Assembly (NCBI GenBank): GCA_019912395.1
Contig: JAIOIH010000031.1
Location: 62,001-126,000, forward strand
Source of the DNA: Flavobacteriales bacterium
GTDB taxonomy: Bacteria > Bacteroidota > Bacteroidia > Flavobacteriales_F > PHOS-HE28
Length of the DNA stretch: 64,000 nucleotides
Reading direction: 5' to 3'
Shown here: positions 42,145-50,978 of the stretch, piece by piece
How positions within the stretch are numbered: the stretch's first letter is position 1
Layout: the number at the start of each line of letters is the position of its first letter
The notes under the pieces: model-generated
The model's database searches: none
What the model saw: only the letters and a program-made list of their open reading frames with translations
Told to the model about the DNA's origin: nothing
Program-made: the position numbers and the translations under genes

Positions 42145-42237
42145 GAGTACCGGGTACAGGGTACTGAGTACAATGCCGAGTGCGGTGCCCGTCCACGGCA
42201 TTCGGTACCCGGTACTCGGTACCCGGTACCCGGTACC
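42145..42237. repeat. Inverted heptad repeat tract (GGTACC type)
   Basis: Left arm: GAGTACC, GGGTACA, GGGTACT, GAGTACA, then ATGCCG. Right arm: CGGCATT followed by CGGTACC, CGGTACT and three CGGTACC units. The arms are complementary, giving a possible ~34-bp cruciform with a ~19-nt loop. It lies between the divergent HD and porX starts, upstream of both. Confidence 0.9.
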
Positions 42238-42398
42238 AGTCATTTTTGTCAAACCCCATTATACCTCTCCCTTTGCGTTCTTTGTGGTCCTACTTCCAGC
42301 CCTTCCCCCGATGAGCCGTAATTTCACGGTCCGAAAGTAAGCGGAACGGCCCGGCGCATGCAGTGCCACGGCCTTGCCCCCGCTACCGGCATACCTGT

Positions 42399-43952
42399 AT
42401 GAGCGTAAAGATCCTTTGGGCCGACGACGAGATCGACCTGTTGCGTCCGCATGTGCTCTTCCTGGAAGGGAAGGGATACGAGGTGGAAACGGTGAACAGC
42501 GGCCTGGACGCCGTGGATGCCGTGGGCAAGCAGGAGTTCGACATCATCTTCCTCGATGAGAACATGCCCGGCCTCAGCGGCTTGGAGACGTTGACCCGGG
42601 TGAAAGGGATCAGCCCGCGCACCCCGGTGATCATGATCACCAAGAGCGAGGAGGAGAGCATCATGGAAGAAGCCATCGGCAGCAAGATCAGCGATTACCT
42701 GATCAAGCCGGTGAACCCCAACCAGATCCTGCTCGCGCTGAAGAAGCACCTCGACGGCAGCCGCCTCGTGAGCGAGAAGACCACCAGCAGCTACCAACAG
42801 CAGTTCGGCCGCTTGAGCATGCGCCTCGGCGACCGCCTCAGCACGGAGGACTGGAAACAGCTCTACGACGAACTGGTGCGCTGGGAGCTGGACCTCAGCG
42901 GCAACCCGGACCAAGGGATGACCGAGATCCTGCGCAGCCAGTGGGCCGAGGCCAATGACCTCTTCAGCCGCTTCGTGGAAAAGAACTACGTGGACTGGGT
43001 ACACAACAAGGGCGGCGACGTGCCGCTCCAGAGCCACCAGATCTTCAAGACGAAGATCGCTCCGCTGATCGATGAGAAACAGGGACCGCTCTTTCTGGTA
43101 CTGATCGACAACCTGCGGTTGGACCAATGGCGCGTGATCGAACCCATCGTCAGCGAACTCTTCAAGGTGGAGGAGCAAGGGCAGTTCTACAGCATCCTGC
43201 CCACCGCCACGCAGTATGCGCGCAACGCCATCTTCTCCGGCATGATGCCGGGCGAGATCGAGAAGCGCTTCCCCGGGAAATGGCGCAGCGAGGAGGACGA
43301 GGGCAGCAAGAACGCCTACGAGGAGGAGTTCATGCAGGAGCAGTTGAAGAACCTCGGCAAGCGCGGCAAGAGCAGCTACCACAAGATCACCAATTTCGCC
43401 GCCGGCAAGAAGCTCGCGGAGAACGTGGGGAACCTGATGGAGAACCCCTTCAACGCCATCGTGTACAACTTCGTGGACATGCTGAGCCATGCCCGCACGG
43501 AGATGGAGATGATCCGCGAGCTCGCCGAGGACGAGGCCGCTTACCGCTCCATCACCCTCAGCTGGTTCCAGCACAGCCCGTTGCTGGACATCCTGAAGAC
43601 CATCGCCGAGAAGGGCGGCCGCGTGGTGATCACCACCGACCATGGCACCGTGCGCGTCACCCAGCCCAGCAAGGTGATCGGCGACCGCAATACCAACACC
43701 AACCTGCGCTACAAGCACGGTCGCAACCTCACCTACGAGGCCAAGGACGTGCTCGCCATCAAGGACCCCGCCCAGGGATTCCTGCCGCGTGCCAATGTGA
43801 GCAGCTCGTTTATCTTCGCCAAGAAGGACCTCTACTTCGTGTACCCGAACAACTACAACCACTTCGTGAACTTCTACAAGAACACCTTCCAGCACGGGGG
43901 CATTTCCCTGGAAGAAATGCTGGTGCCGATCGTCTACCTGAAACCGCGCTGA
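42399..43952 (+). CDS. porX: PorX, T9SS response regulator with PglZ domain
   Basis: A 517-residue two-domain regulator of the type IX secretion system. Residues 1-120 are a receiver with acidic pocket Asp9/Asp10, phosphorylation site Asp53 in FLDENMPGLSG and LIKPVNPNQI. Residues ~210-517 are a PglZ domain of the alkaline phosphatase superfamily: LVLIDNLRLDQW, TATQYARNAIFSGMMP, NFVDMLSHAR and TTDHGTVRV carry its metal ligands. In Porphyromonas and Flavobacterium, PorX works with PorY and SigP and hydrolyses phosphodiester-type signals. ATG at 42399 fits the receiver start. It is followed after 4 bp by tsaE. Confidence 0.95.
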   Translation: MSVKILWADDEIDLLRPHVLFLEGKGYEVETVNSGLDAVDAVGKQEFDIIFLDENMPGLSGLETLTRVKGISPRTPVIMITKSEEESIMEEAIGSKISDYLIKPVNPNQILLALKKHLDGSRLVSEKTTSSYQQQFGRLSMRLGDRLSTEDWKQLYDELVRWELDLSGNPDQGMTEILRSQWAEANDLFSRFVEKNYVDWVHNKGGDVPLQSHQIFKTKIAPLIDEKQGPLFLVLIDNLRLDQWRVIEPIVSELFKVEEQGQFYSILPTATQYARNAIFSGMMPGEIEKRFPGKWRSEEDEGSKNAYEEEFMQEQLKNLGKRGKSSYHKITNFAAGKKLAENVGNLMENPFNAIVYNFVDMLSHARTEMEMIRELAEDEAAYRSITLSWFQHSPLLDILKTIAEKGGRVVITTDHGTVRVTQPSKVIGDRNTNTNLRYKHGRNLTYEAKDVLAIKDPAQGFLPRANVSSSFIFAKKDLYFVYPNNYNHFVNFYKNTFQHGGISLEEMLVPIVYLKPR

Positions 43953-43956
43953 ACGC

Positions 43957-44406
43957 ATGAGCACCATCCTTGAGCTCCACCGGCCGGAGGATGCCGCGGA
44001 AACGGCCAAGGCGTTGTTGAAGGCATGCCCGGAGCAACGGGTGTTCACCTTCAACGGGCCGCTGGGCGTGGGCAAGACCACCCTGATCAAGGCGCTCTGC
44101 GAGCAGCTCGGCGTGGAAGCGGGCATGGCCAGTCCCTCCTATGCCATTGTACACGAATACCGGACCCGAGACGGGAACACGGTCTTCCATTTCGACCTTT
44201 ATCGCCTGAACAAGCCGGAGGAGCTGGACGGCATCGGCTTCACGGAGTACTTGGACAGCGGTCATTATTGCTTCGTGGAGTGGCCGGAGCTGGGCCGCGA
44301 CCTTTACCCGCCCGGCACCGTGAACGTGAACATGCGCATGGCCGCCGACGGCACGCGCTCCCTTGAACTGCAACTTTCCCCCACCGCACCCAAGCACTTC
44401 GCATGA
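43957..44406 (+). CDS. tsaE: tRNA threonylcarbamoyl-adenosine synthesis ATPase TsaE
   Basis: A 149-residue P-loop ATPase needed with TsaB, TsaC and TsaD to make t6A37 in tRNAs reading ANN codons. Walker A is GPLGVGKTTLIKAL; SPSYAIVHEYRTRDG and FHFDLYRL, plus FVEWPELGRDLYP, are family hallmarks. Length is normal. It is sandwiched between porX and ald, overlapping the latter by 4 bp, an order I recall from other Bacteroidota. Confidence 0.95.
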   Translation: MSTILELHRPEDAAETAKALLKACPEQRVFTFNGPLGVGKTTLIKALCEQLGVEAGMASPSYAIVHEYRTRDGNTVFHFDLYRLNKPEELDGIGFTEYLDSGHYCFVEWPELGRDLYPPGTVNVNMRMAADGTRSLELQLSPTAPKHFA

Positions 44407-45623
44407 GCACCAGCAGTGAACTGTTGAAGCAACTGGCCCGCGAGGTCTCCATGCTCCCCCAGGAGCAGACCATGGAGGTGGGGCGCAAGGGCAAGAACCT
44501 CTTCATCGGCATCCCCAAGGAGGTCACCTCCCAGGAACACCGCGTTCCCCTCACCCCCGCCAGCGTGGCGGTGCTCACCGGGCGCGGGCACGACATCGTG
44601 GTGCAGCGTGGCGTGGGCAGCAGCGTGCAGTTCCAGGACAGCGACTACAGCGAGGCCGGTGCCAAGCTGGCGGACAGCGCGCAGCAGGTCTTCGAGGCGG
44701 ACCTCATCCTGAAGGTCGCGGCGCCCGTGGAAGAGGAGATCGCCATGCTGCGCCACAAGCAGATCCTCGTCAGTGCCCTGCAGATGGGCGGCCAGCACCG
44801 CGAATCGCTGCGCAGGATGATGGAGAAGAAGGTCACTGCCGTGGCATGGGACTTCATCAAGGACCGCGAGGGCATCTTCCCCATCATCCGTGCCATGGGC
44901 GAGATCGCCGGCAACACTTCGATCCAGATCGCGGCGGAGCACCTCAGCACCGACAAGGGTGGCCAGGGCTTGATGCTCGGCGGCATCAGCGGGGTGGCCC
45001 CGGCGGAAGTGGTGGTGATCGGCGCGGGCACCGTGGGCGAGTTCGCCACACGTGCCGCTCTGGGCGTAGGCGCCAGCGTGAAGGTGTTCGACAAGAGCAT
45101 CTACCGGCTTCGCCGCCTGCAGAGCACCCTCGGCCAGCGCATCTGGACCAGCGTGATCCAGCCGGACGTCCTCAAGCAGGCGCTCCTCCAGGCCGACGTG
45201 GCCATCGGTGCCCTTCGGCCCGAGCACGGACGCACTCCCCTGGTGGTGAGCGAGGACATGGTGGGCCAAATGAAGACCGGAAGCGTGATCGTGGACGTCA
45301 GCATCGACCGCGGAGGCTGCTTCGAGACCAGCGAACAGACCACCTTGACCGACCCCGTCTTCAAGAAGTACGGCGTGGTACACTACTGCGTGCCCAACAT
45401 CGCCAGCCGCGTGCCCCGTACCGCCTCCTACGCGCTCACCAACATCTTCACCCCCATCCTGCTCACCATGGGCGAAGTGGGCCGCTTCGAGGACGTCATC
45501 AAGCGCAACCTCGGCCTGCGCCACGGCGTGTACCTGTACAACGGAGCCCTCACCAGCGAGATCCTCTCGGAAGCGTACCGCTTGCCGTTCAAGGACCTGG
45601 ATATCATGCTTGCTGCATTTTGA
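44403..45623 (+). CDS. ald: Alanine dehydrogenase
   Basis: A 406-residue NAD-dependent alanine dehydrogenase that interconverts alanine with pyruvate and ammonia. FIGIPKEVTSQEHRVPLTPA is the AlaDH/PNT N-terminal signature, and VVIGAGTVGEFATRAALGVGA is the Rossmann loop. The conserved SVIVDVSIDRGGCFETS and VVHYCVPNIASRVPRTAS segments follow. The N-terminus has a ~30-residue extension compared with typical bacterial enzymes. It overlaps tsaE by 4 bp and ends the porX-tsaE-ald operon. Confidence 0.93.
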   Translation: MSTSSELLKQLAREVSMLPQEQTMEVGRKGKNLFIGIPKEVTSQEHRVPLTPASVAVLTGRGHDIVVQRGVGSSVQFQDSDYSEAGAKLADSAQQVFEADLILKVAAPVEEEIAMLRHKQILVSALQMGGQHRESLRRMMEKKVTAVAWDFIKDREGIFPIIRAMGEIAGNTSIQIAAEHLSTDKGGQGLMLGGISGVAPAEVVVIGAGTVGEFATRAALGVGASVKVFDKSIYRLRRLQSTLGQRIWTSVIQPDVLKQALLQADVAIGALRPEHGRTPLVVSEDMVGQMKTGSVIVDVSIDRGGCFETSEQTTLTDPVFKKYGVVHYCVPNIASRVPRTASYALTNIFTPILLTMGEVGRFEDVIKRNLGLRHGVYLYNGALTSEILSEAYRLPFKDLDIMLAAF

Positions 45624-45660
45624 GTTTCACCACAGAGACACAGCGTACACAGAGGCTTTT

Positions 45661-45716
45661 AGCTGATAGCTACAAGCCATAAGCGTCAAGCAACTCTGTT
45701 TCCAGTTTCAGCTTTC
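45661..45716. repeat. Heptad repeat tract (AGCNNNN then NNNTTTC)
   Basis: Eight consecutive 7-bp units: AGCTGAT, AGCTACA, AGCCATA, AGCGTCA, AGCAACT, CTGTTTC, CAGTTTC, AGCTTTC. It fills the spacer between ald and the next gene and ends 3 bp before the start codon. Confidence 0.8.
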
Positions 45717-45719
45717 CCA

Positions 45720-46112
45720 ATGACCCTCACTCGCCGCCTCGTTCTCTTCGGCTTCGGCACCGGCCTCGGCTGTCTGCTCGCATGGGCCATCTACGGCAAA
45801 CGTCTGGAGAACACCGACTGGATGCCCAACCACCGCGTGAAGCTCCGGCTGAAGAACACCCTCGTAAAGGCCACGCCCGAGGCGGAGGCCATGCTCGCGC
45901 CGCTGCACCTCGACCTGGCGGACCTGCGCACCGCGATGGACAGTTGCGACATCGACTTCAGCGACAGCAAGCGCAGCAAGGACAGCCTCGTGTACTATGT
46001 GTATGGCACCGTACGCGGGCAGCAAGTGCATTACATGGCCGCCACCTTCCGGGATTTCCGCACGGACAGCACCGCCACGCTGACGGAGATCTGGCCGGGG
46101 AGGGAGCACTGA
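45720..46112 (+). CDS. Small membrane-anchored protein, DUF4258-like
   Basis: A 130-residue protein with an N-terminal membrane helix (LVLFGFGTGLGCLLAWAIYG) and a short alpha/beta domain. The order of features (WMPNHRVKLRLKNTLVKATP, CDIDFSDSKRSKDS, then a beta-rich YVYGTVRGQQVHYMAATF) resembles Bacteroidota proteins assigned to DUF4258, from memory. No catalytic motif was seen. It begins 3 bp after a heptad repeat tract. Confidence 0.65.
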   Translation: MTLTRRLVLFGFGTGLGCLLAWAIYGKRLENTDWMPNHRVKLRLKNTLVKATPEAEAMLAPLHLDLADLRTAMDSCDIDFSDSKRSKDSLVYYVYGTVRGQQVHYMAATFRDFRTDSTATLTEIWPGREH

Positions 46113-46135
46113 AGATCGCGGTTGCCAACCCTCGC

Positions 46136-46891
46136 TCACAACCGCCCCAAACAATCCATCAGCTCCTGCTTCTTCCGTCGGCTCACGGCCACGTTGGTGC
46201 CGTCGCTCATGATCACCTCGCCGCCTTCGCCACGGATGTATTTCTTCACGTGCTTCACGTTCACGAGGAAGGAGTGATGGACGCGCACGAATTGAGCGGG
46301 GTCCAGGATGTCCTCGAATTCCTTCAACGTGCGGCTGATCAGCAGGCGCTTGCCTTCGTGGCGGTGTACCACCGTGTAGTTGCCGTCGCTTTCGCAGTAG
46401 CTGATGTTGGCCACATCCACCATTTCAAGGCCCTCGGCCACGGGCAGGGCGATGCGGCGATCGGGGTCCTTGGGCTGGGAGAGGTTCTTCAGCAGCGACA
46501 GGAACTGGTCGGGCGATTGCGGCGTGCGCTCGGCCTGGCGCACCTTGCCGATGGCCTGTTCCAGCTCGTCGGGGTCCACGGGCTTCAGCAGGTAGTCCAA
46601 GGCGCTGAAGCGGATGGCCTTCACGGCATAGCCCTCGTGGGCGGTGGTGAAGATCACATGCGGCCTGTCGGGGCCCATGGCCTGTAGCAGGTCGAAGCCC
46701 GTCTGCTTCCCCATCTCCACGTCGAGAAAGAGGATCTTGGGGTTCAACTTGCCCACCAGTGCAGTGCCTTCGGGCACGTTGGTGGCCATGCCCAGCAGGG
46801 GGATGTCCGGGTGCCTGCGTGCGAGCAGGCCGCTGAGGGCTTCCCGGCAATGGAGCTCATCATCAACGATCACGGCATTCAGGGTGCTCAT
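46136..46891 (-). CDS. LytTR-type response regulator
   Basis: A 251-residue DNA-binding response regulator. The receiver has Asp10/Asp11, phospho-acceptor Asp57 in ILFLDVEMGKQTG and the Lys in YLLKPVDPDEL. The C-terminal LytTR domain (residues ~150-250) has SYCESDGNYTVVHRHEGKRL and QFVRVHHSFLVNVKHVKKYI. The cognate sensor is probably the LytS-type kinase at 48168-50375, separated by a secreted-protein gene and a repeat region. Target genes cannot be inferred. Confidence 0.93.
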   Translation of the reverse strand: MSTLNAVIVDDELHCREALSGLLARRHPDIPLLGMATNVPEGTALVGKLNPKILFLDVEMGKQTGFDLLQAMGPDRPHVIFTTAHEGYAVKAIRFSALDYLLKPVDPDELEQAIGKVRQAERTPQSPDQFLSLLKNLSQPKDPDRRIALPVAEGLEMVDVANISYCESDGNYTVVHRHEGKRLLISRTLKEFEDILDPAQFVRVHHSFLVNVKHVKKYIRGEGGEVIMSDGTNVAVSRRKKQELMDCLGRL

Positions 46892-46967
46892 GGTAGCGTG
46901 GGTCCTATGTTGGTGAAAAGGTAGGGGAAAGCCACGGACCGGGACCGCATATCCCCCGAAAAGGGGA

Positions 46968-46989
46968 AAGGCCGCACGTTGGCGGCCTT
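46968..46989 (-). terminator. Intrinsic terminator after the secreted-protein gene
   Basis: Stem AAGGCCGC/GCGGCCTT, 8 bp, 6-nt loop. On the minus strand it follows the stop of the 47011-47490 gene and is followed by TTTCCCCTTTT. Confidence 0.6.
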
Positions 46990-47010
46990 GCTTTGAAAGA
47001 GGGGGATCGA

Positions 47011-47490
47011 TCAGCGAGATGCGCTGGCCGAGGCGGGAACGGAGGTTCCGTCATGCGGGAGCGATGCAACGGCACCACCCTTTGCCGTGCGGGAGAAGCT
47101 CCCGGAAACGAAAACGGTGCTCGGCACTTCTTCCGAGGTGGACTGCTTCAGTTCCACCAGGAAGGTGGAGCGGGCGGCAACCGGTGCGTGGTCGGGTCCG
47201 GCGAACATCACCTCACCCGTGGTGCGGCCATCCGTGCCGAAGCGTACCCAAAGCGCTTGGCCTGCCGGAGCGACGAAGGAGAAGCTGCCGTTCTCGGCGA
47301 TGGTCACGTTCACCGTGTCCGAGCCGTTGGTGATGACCACGGAGATGGGCGTGGCGGAAGCCTTTCCGCGCAACACCTGGCCCTTGCAGACCACTACGTC
47401 CTGTGCGTTGGCATAAGCGGAGAGGCAGAGGGCGGCCGCGATCACTACGGCGTGGATCAAAGTGCGCTTGATGTGGGGCTGGAAGTTCAT
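47011..47490 (-). CDS. Small secreted protein, Ig-like fold predicted
   Basis: A 159-residue exported protein: signal peptide to ALCLSAYANAQ, then a beta-rich region (VCKGQVLRGKASATPISVVI, VNVTIAENGSFSFVAPAGQ) like carboxypeptidase regulatory-type folds, and a low-complexity Ser/Ala tail. No function can be assigned. ATG at 47490 (MNFQPHIKR) gives a normal signal peptide. Its own terminator follows. Confidence 0.7.
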   Translation of the reverse strand: MNFQPHIKRTLIHAVVIAAALCLSAYANAQDVVVCKGQVLRGKASATPISVVITNGSDTVNVTIAENGSFSFVAPAGQALWVRFGTDGRTTGEVMFAGPDHAPVAARSTFLVELKQSTSEEVPSTVFVSGSFSRTAKGGAVASLPHDGTSVPASASASR

Positions 47491-47642
47491 GGGGCGGTTG
47501 GTTTGGAAGGGTTGTTTGCCGTTGTTGACGATACAAAACTGCGGTGCTGCCGACCCCGGATATAGCCCCATTGAGCAAGTGGCGGGAGCTGGGGGATAAG
47601 TGGCGGATATTGGTAACCCTTACTCCAGCACAACTCTCGTGA

Positions 47643-48025
47643 CGTCATTGCGAGGAGTTCCGCAGCCCGGAGGGTGCGGGACGACGAAGCAATCTCGTCT
47701 GCGCGCAGGCCAGTGCATTGGAAAAGCAGGAGTGAATGACGGACTCATCAGCACGTTGGCGATCCGTGCTGCTGGCGCAGTGCGAGATTGCTTCCTCGCA
47801 AAGCCTCGTCGCAATGACGGTTGGGGCGATGGTCGCAAAGCTTTCGTGACGTCATTGCGAGGAGTTCCGCAGCCGGAGGGTGCGGGACGACGAAGCAATC
47901 TTGTCTGCGGGTAGGCCAGTGCGTTGGAAAAGCAGGAGTGAATGACGGACTCAACTGCACGTGAGCATTCCGTGCTACCCGCGCAGTGCGAGATTGCTTC
48001 CTCGCAGAGCCTCGTCGCAATAACG
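47643..48025. repeat. Two copies of a ~177-bp palindromic repeat element
   Basis: Copy 1, 47643-47819; copy 2, 47850-48025. Each begins CGTCATTGCGAGGAG and ends in its near-inverse CTCGTCGCAATGACG, with inner inverted words (GAAGCAATCT / AGATTGCTTC). The copies are about 90% alike. This sequence type is familiar from intergenic regions of many bacteria and may be a non-autonomous mobile palindrome. The 47491-48167 spacer holds no gene. Confidence 0.85.
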
Positions 48026-48071
48026 GCTGGGGCGTGCCGTACACTGCGTTCATCAATAAGCACAAGGCATT

Positions 48072-48101
48072 TATCCGTGTGCATCCGTGTCCATCCGTGG
48101 T
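48072..48101. repeat. Three tandem 10-bp CATCCGTGTN units
   Basis: TATCCGTGTG, CATCCGTGTC, CATCCGTGGT. The same words occur in inverse at 12720-12739. Confidence 0.6.
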
Positions 48102-48167
48102 TCCTCAGAAAAGAGCCAAGCGCGCCGATAGGCGCGATCATCCCAATATCGGTCGCTTGCGATCCCT

Positions 48168-50375
48168 TCACCCGAACGCCGAAAGCAAAGGCATGTCCAC
48201 CTCCACGCGCGTGCCCTGCGCCAGGTCCGTGTAATGGAATCCCGCCTTGCCGCCATGCTGCTTCTGCACCAGGTCCAGGCGGGCGCGGGTGATCGCCGTG
48301 CCCAAGGAGGTCTTTTTCCTTGGCGCATCCGGCGCGGGAGGTGCCTTGGGGGCGTTGCGGCCCGAACCGTCGTCCTCGATGGTCCAGCGGAGCTGCCCAC
48401 CGTGCTTCGCCACCCGTAGATCGATGTGGCCCCCTCCCTCCTTACCCGCCATGCCGTGCCAGATCGCATTCTCCACGAAAGGCTGCACCACCAAGGGCGG
48501 CACCATCACATCCTCGGGGTCCAGCTCGGGATCCACCGTGATCGAAAAATCGAACTTCTTCCCCATGCGCATGCGCTCCAGATCGAGGTAGCCGCGCAGC
48601 GCCTCCAGGTCATCCTTCAGCGGCACCTCGGCGTGGCGGCTGTTCTCCAGCACCAGCCGCATCACCCGGGCGAACTTGCCGAGGAAGCTGCTGGCACTGT
48701 CCTGGTCGTTCCGTTGCACGAACGCGTTGATGCTGTTGAGCGCGTTGAAGATGAAGTGCGGGTTCATCTGGCTGCGCAAGGCCTGCGTCTCCAAGGTGGC
48801 GGCCTCCTTCTCGAAGCGCTCCCGCCTGCGCCTGCGGTCCGCGACGAACCAAGCACCGCTGCCTCCCAGCAGCATCAGCCCGCCGATACCCGTGGCCAGC
48901 GCACGGTTCCGGTTCGTGTCCGCGCGCAGTGCCTCAATGGTGCGTTCACTTTCCAGCTGCTTCCGTTCCCCCGCAAAGCGCAGGCTGTCGGCAAGTTGCT
49001 TCTTCCCGAACGTGTACATCATGTCCCGCTGGGTGAGCTGTTTTAGCAGCTGCTCGGACGTGAGGCTGTCGTTGATGCTGACGAAGGTCTCGTGGTATTT
49101 CAGCGCGAGCATGCCGTTCCCGGTGGCCTTATAGGCGAGGTACAAGCATTCGCAATTGTTCTGCCGCTCGGCGGATATCGGGTTCCGCTCCGAAAGTGCC
49201 AAGCCCTTTGTGCATTCCTTCAGCGCCCGTTCCGGTTTTCCGCGATCCAGCTCCACCCGGCCCAAAGCGGCACGGGCCATGGCCTCGCTTGGGGCATCAT
49301 CCAGCTCCTGCGCCAAGGCGATCGCCTCCAGCAGCACCCGTGAGGCATCGGCGGTGCGGCCCGTGAGCCGGTACACCTGACCCAAGGACAACAGCGTGCG
49401 CCCCATCAGGTCCTTCACATCCGCCCCGCGCTCAAGGGCCAAGGCCTTCTCCAACATCATCACCGCACTATCCGGCCGCCCCAGTTCCATCAGCCGGCCG
49501 CCGATGCTGCTACCGGCGGTCATCATGCCTTGCCGGTGGTCGGCCGCCTCGTAGAGCGCATAAGCGCGCAGCAGCAGTTGCAGGCTTTCCTCGTTATCGC
49601 CGGTGGTGGCCTTCAGTTCACTGATGGTGGTGAGGCAGGCCGCCACGCCCGCTTGGTCCTTGGCCCGTTCCAATATGGCCAAGCTCTTGTACGTCATGTC
49701 GATCGCCTCGCCGATGCGCCCCGTGCCCGCATAAACGTTCCCCATGTTGCCGTAAGCTCCGCCGGCCATCTGCTCCATCCCCAGCTTCTCCGCGAGGTCC
49801 GCGCATTTCTGGTAATACACCAAGGCACTGTCCGGCTGCCCTTGGAACTGGAACGTGAGGCCCATGCCATTGTAGCAGTACACGATGCCCTCCTCATCGT
49901 TGGCACGCCGGTGCAATGCGATGCTGCGGCGGTTGTGCTCCATGGATTCCTCCATGCGGCCCAACTTCCTGTATGCGAAGGCCATGTTGCTTTCCACCGC
50001 ACCGGCCCCCACCAGGTAGGCGCTATCGCTCCGGCTGGAATAGTACGCGAGCGAGCTGTCCAAATAGGTCAGTGACGGAACGCTGGAGCGCATCATCAGG
50101 AAGGCCAGCCCGATGTCGCGGTAGCCCAAGGCGATCATCAAGGTATCGCGCGCATCCTTGGCCTGGGCCAATAGGTTCCGGGCCAGCACCATGCTGCTGT
50201 CCTGGTCCACCGAGCGCATGGCCAGCACCAGCTCGTGCAAGGTGAGCAGGCGTTCATGGGTGGTAGCCTGCGGATCACCATGGGCCTGCCAAAGGGAATC
50301 CAGCCGGTCCGGCTCCTTTGCTTGCACATGCAGGACGGATAAGAGCATGGCCAAGAACAGCAGGGGGCGCAGCAT
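48168..50375 (-). CDS. LytS-type sensor histidine kinase with TPR repeats
   Basis: A 735-residue kinase: a signal sequence (MLRPLLFLAMLLSVLHVQA), about eight TPR-like repeats (residues ~40-400), one membrane helix (residues ~490-510, LATGIGGLMLLGGSGAWFVA), then a His_kinase domain with MNPHFIFNALNSINAFV (phospho-acceptor His) and an ATPase domain (VVQPFVENAIWHGM, LRWTIEDDGSGRN). The TPR array is likely periplasmic and senses or binds proteins. The partner is probably the LytTR regulator at 46136-46891. ATG at 50375 begins the signal peptide. Confidence 0.92.
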   Translation of the reverse strand: MLRPLLFLAMLLSVLHVQAKEPDRLDSLWQAHGDPQATTHERLLTLHELVLAMRSVDQDSSMVLARNLLAQAKDARDTLMIALGYRDIGLAFLMMRSSVPSLTYLDSSLAYYSSRSDSAYLVGAGAVESNMAFAYRKLGRMEESMEHNRRSIALHRRANDEEGIVYCYNGMGLTFQFQGQPDSALVYYQKCADLAEKLGMEQMAGGAYGNMGNVYAGTGRIGEAIDMTYKSLAILERAKDQAGVAACLTTISELKATTGDNEESLQLLLRAYALYEAADHRQGMMTAGSSIGGRLMELGRPDSAVMMLEKALALERGADVKDLMGRTLLSLGQVYRLTGRTADASRVLLEAIALAQELDDAPSEAMARAALGRVELDRGKPERALKECTKGLALSERNPISAERQNNCECLYLAYKATGNGMLALKYHETFVSINDSLTSEQLLKQLTQRDMMYTFGKKQLADSLRFAGERKQLESERTIEALRADTNRNRALATGIGGLMLLGGSGAWFVADRRRRRERFEKEAATLETQALRSQMNPHFIFNALNSINAFVQRNDQDSASSFLGKFARVMRLVLENSRHAEVPLKDDLEALRGYLDLERMRMGKKFDFSITVDPELDPEDVMVPPLVVQPFVENAIWHGMAGKEGGGHIDLRVAKHGGQLRWTIEDDGSGRNAPKAPPAPDAPRKKTSLGTAITRARLDLVQKQHGGKAGFHYTDLAQGTRVEVDMPLLSAFG

Positions 50376-50510
50376 GGGAGGTGGTTTGGGGTGTGAACTG
50401 CAAGGTAGCAAGGGCGACCCACCGAGGAGGCAATAAGCCGATGAGCCGAGGTATCGTTCCACCAAACTGTTCGCTGCATGTGGCTACATGGCGTAGGCTG
50501 GTTATTACCA

Positions 50511-50978
50511 ATGGCCGTTGAAGTGGCCATGCTGTATGTGGTGCGCAACGGCCTGCGCCACGATGCTTCCTTCCTGCAACCCTGCAAGGAAGCTCCGCTC
50601 TCGCTCCACCCCGAGCGCTGCTTCCGGCACCTGCTCTTCAGCCAGCCACCGGCCCCCATGGCCGGACCCGCCAGTGCCCGTGCCATCGCCCACCGCCACC
50701 ACCCGCCCAGCGGCCTCCAGCTATGGCCCGGCCACAGCCTGCACCTTCACCTGCGCCTCCCTTGGAGCGGCGCCTACCGCCCCGCCGCCGCCCATTGGCC
50801 AAGGGACTGGAGCGCCCACCTGCGCACCTGGCACATGATCGCCTGCCCCGTGAAGCGCTTCAAATGGCACGCCAGCCCGTGGCACTTGGCCTGCCCGGTG
50901 GTGTTCACACCCGTGCAGGTACACTACCACGCGGTCTCCGGCCATGCGGAATGGACCTTTGTACTGAAGGAGCGGTAA
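50511..50978 (+). CDS. Hypothetical His/Trp-rich protein
   Basis: A 155-residue protein with no recognised domain. Codon use is strongly GC3-biased, like neighbouring genes, which supports coding. It is rich in His, Pro, Trp and Cys (HRHHPPSGLQLWPGHSLHLH, WSAHLRTWHMIACPVKRFKW). No signal peptide or membrane helix is evident. ATG at 50511 was chosen; an ATG at 50478 is also possible. It is bounded by a divergent kinase gene and a heptad repeat spacer. Confidence 0.55.
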   Translation: MAVEVAMLYVVRNGLRHDASFLQPCKEAPLSLHPERCFRHLLFSQPPAPMAGPASARAIAHRHHPPSGLQLWPGHSLHLHLRLPWSGAYRPAAAHWPRDWSAHLRTWHMIACPVKRFKWHASPWHLACPVVFTPVQVHYHAVSGHAEWTFVLKER

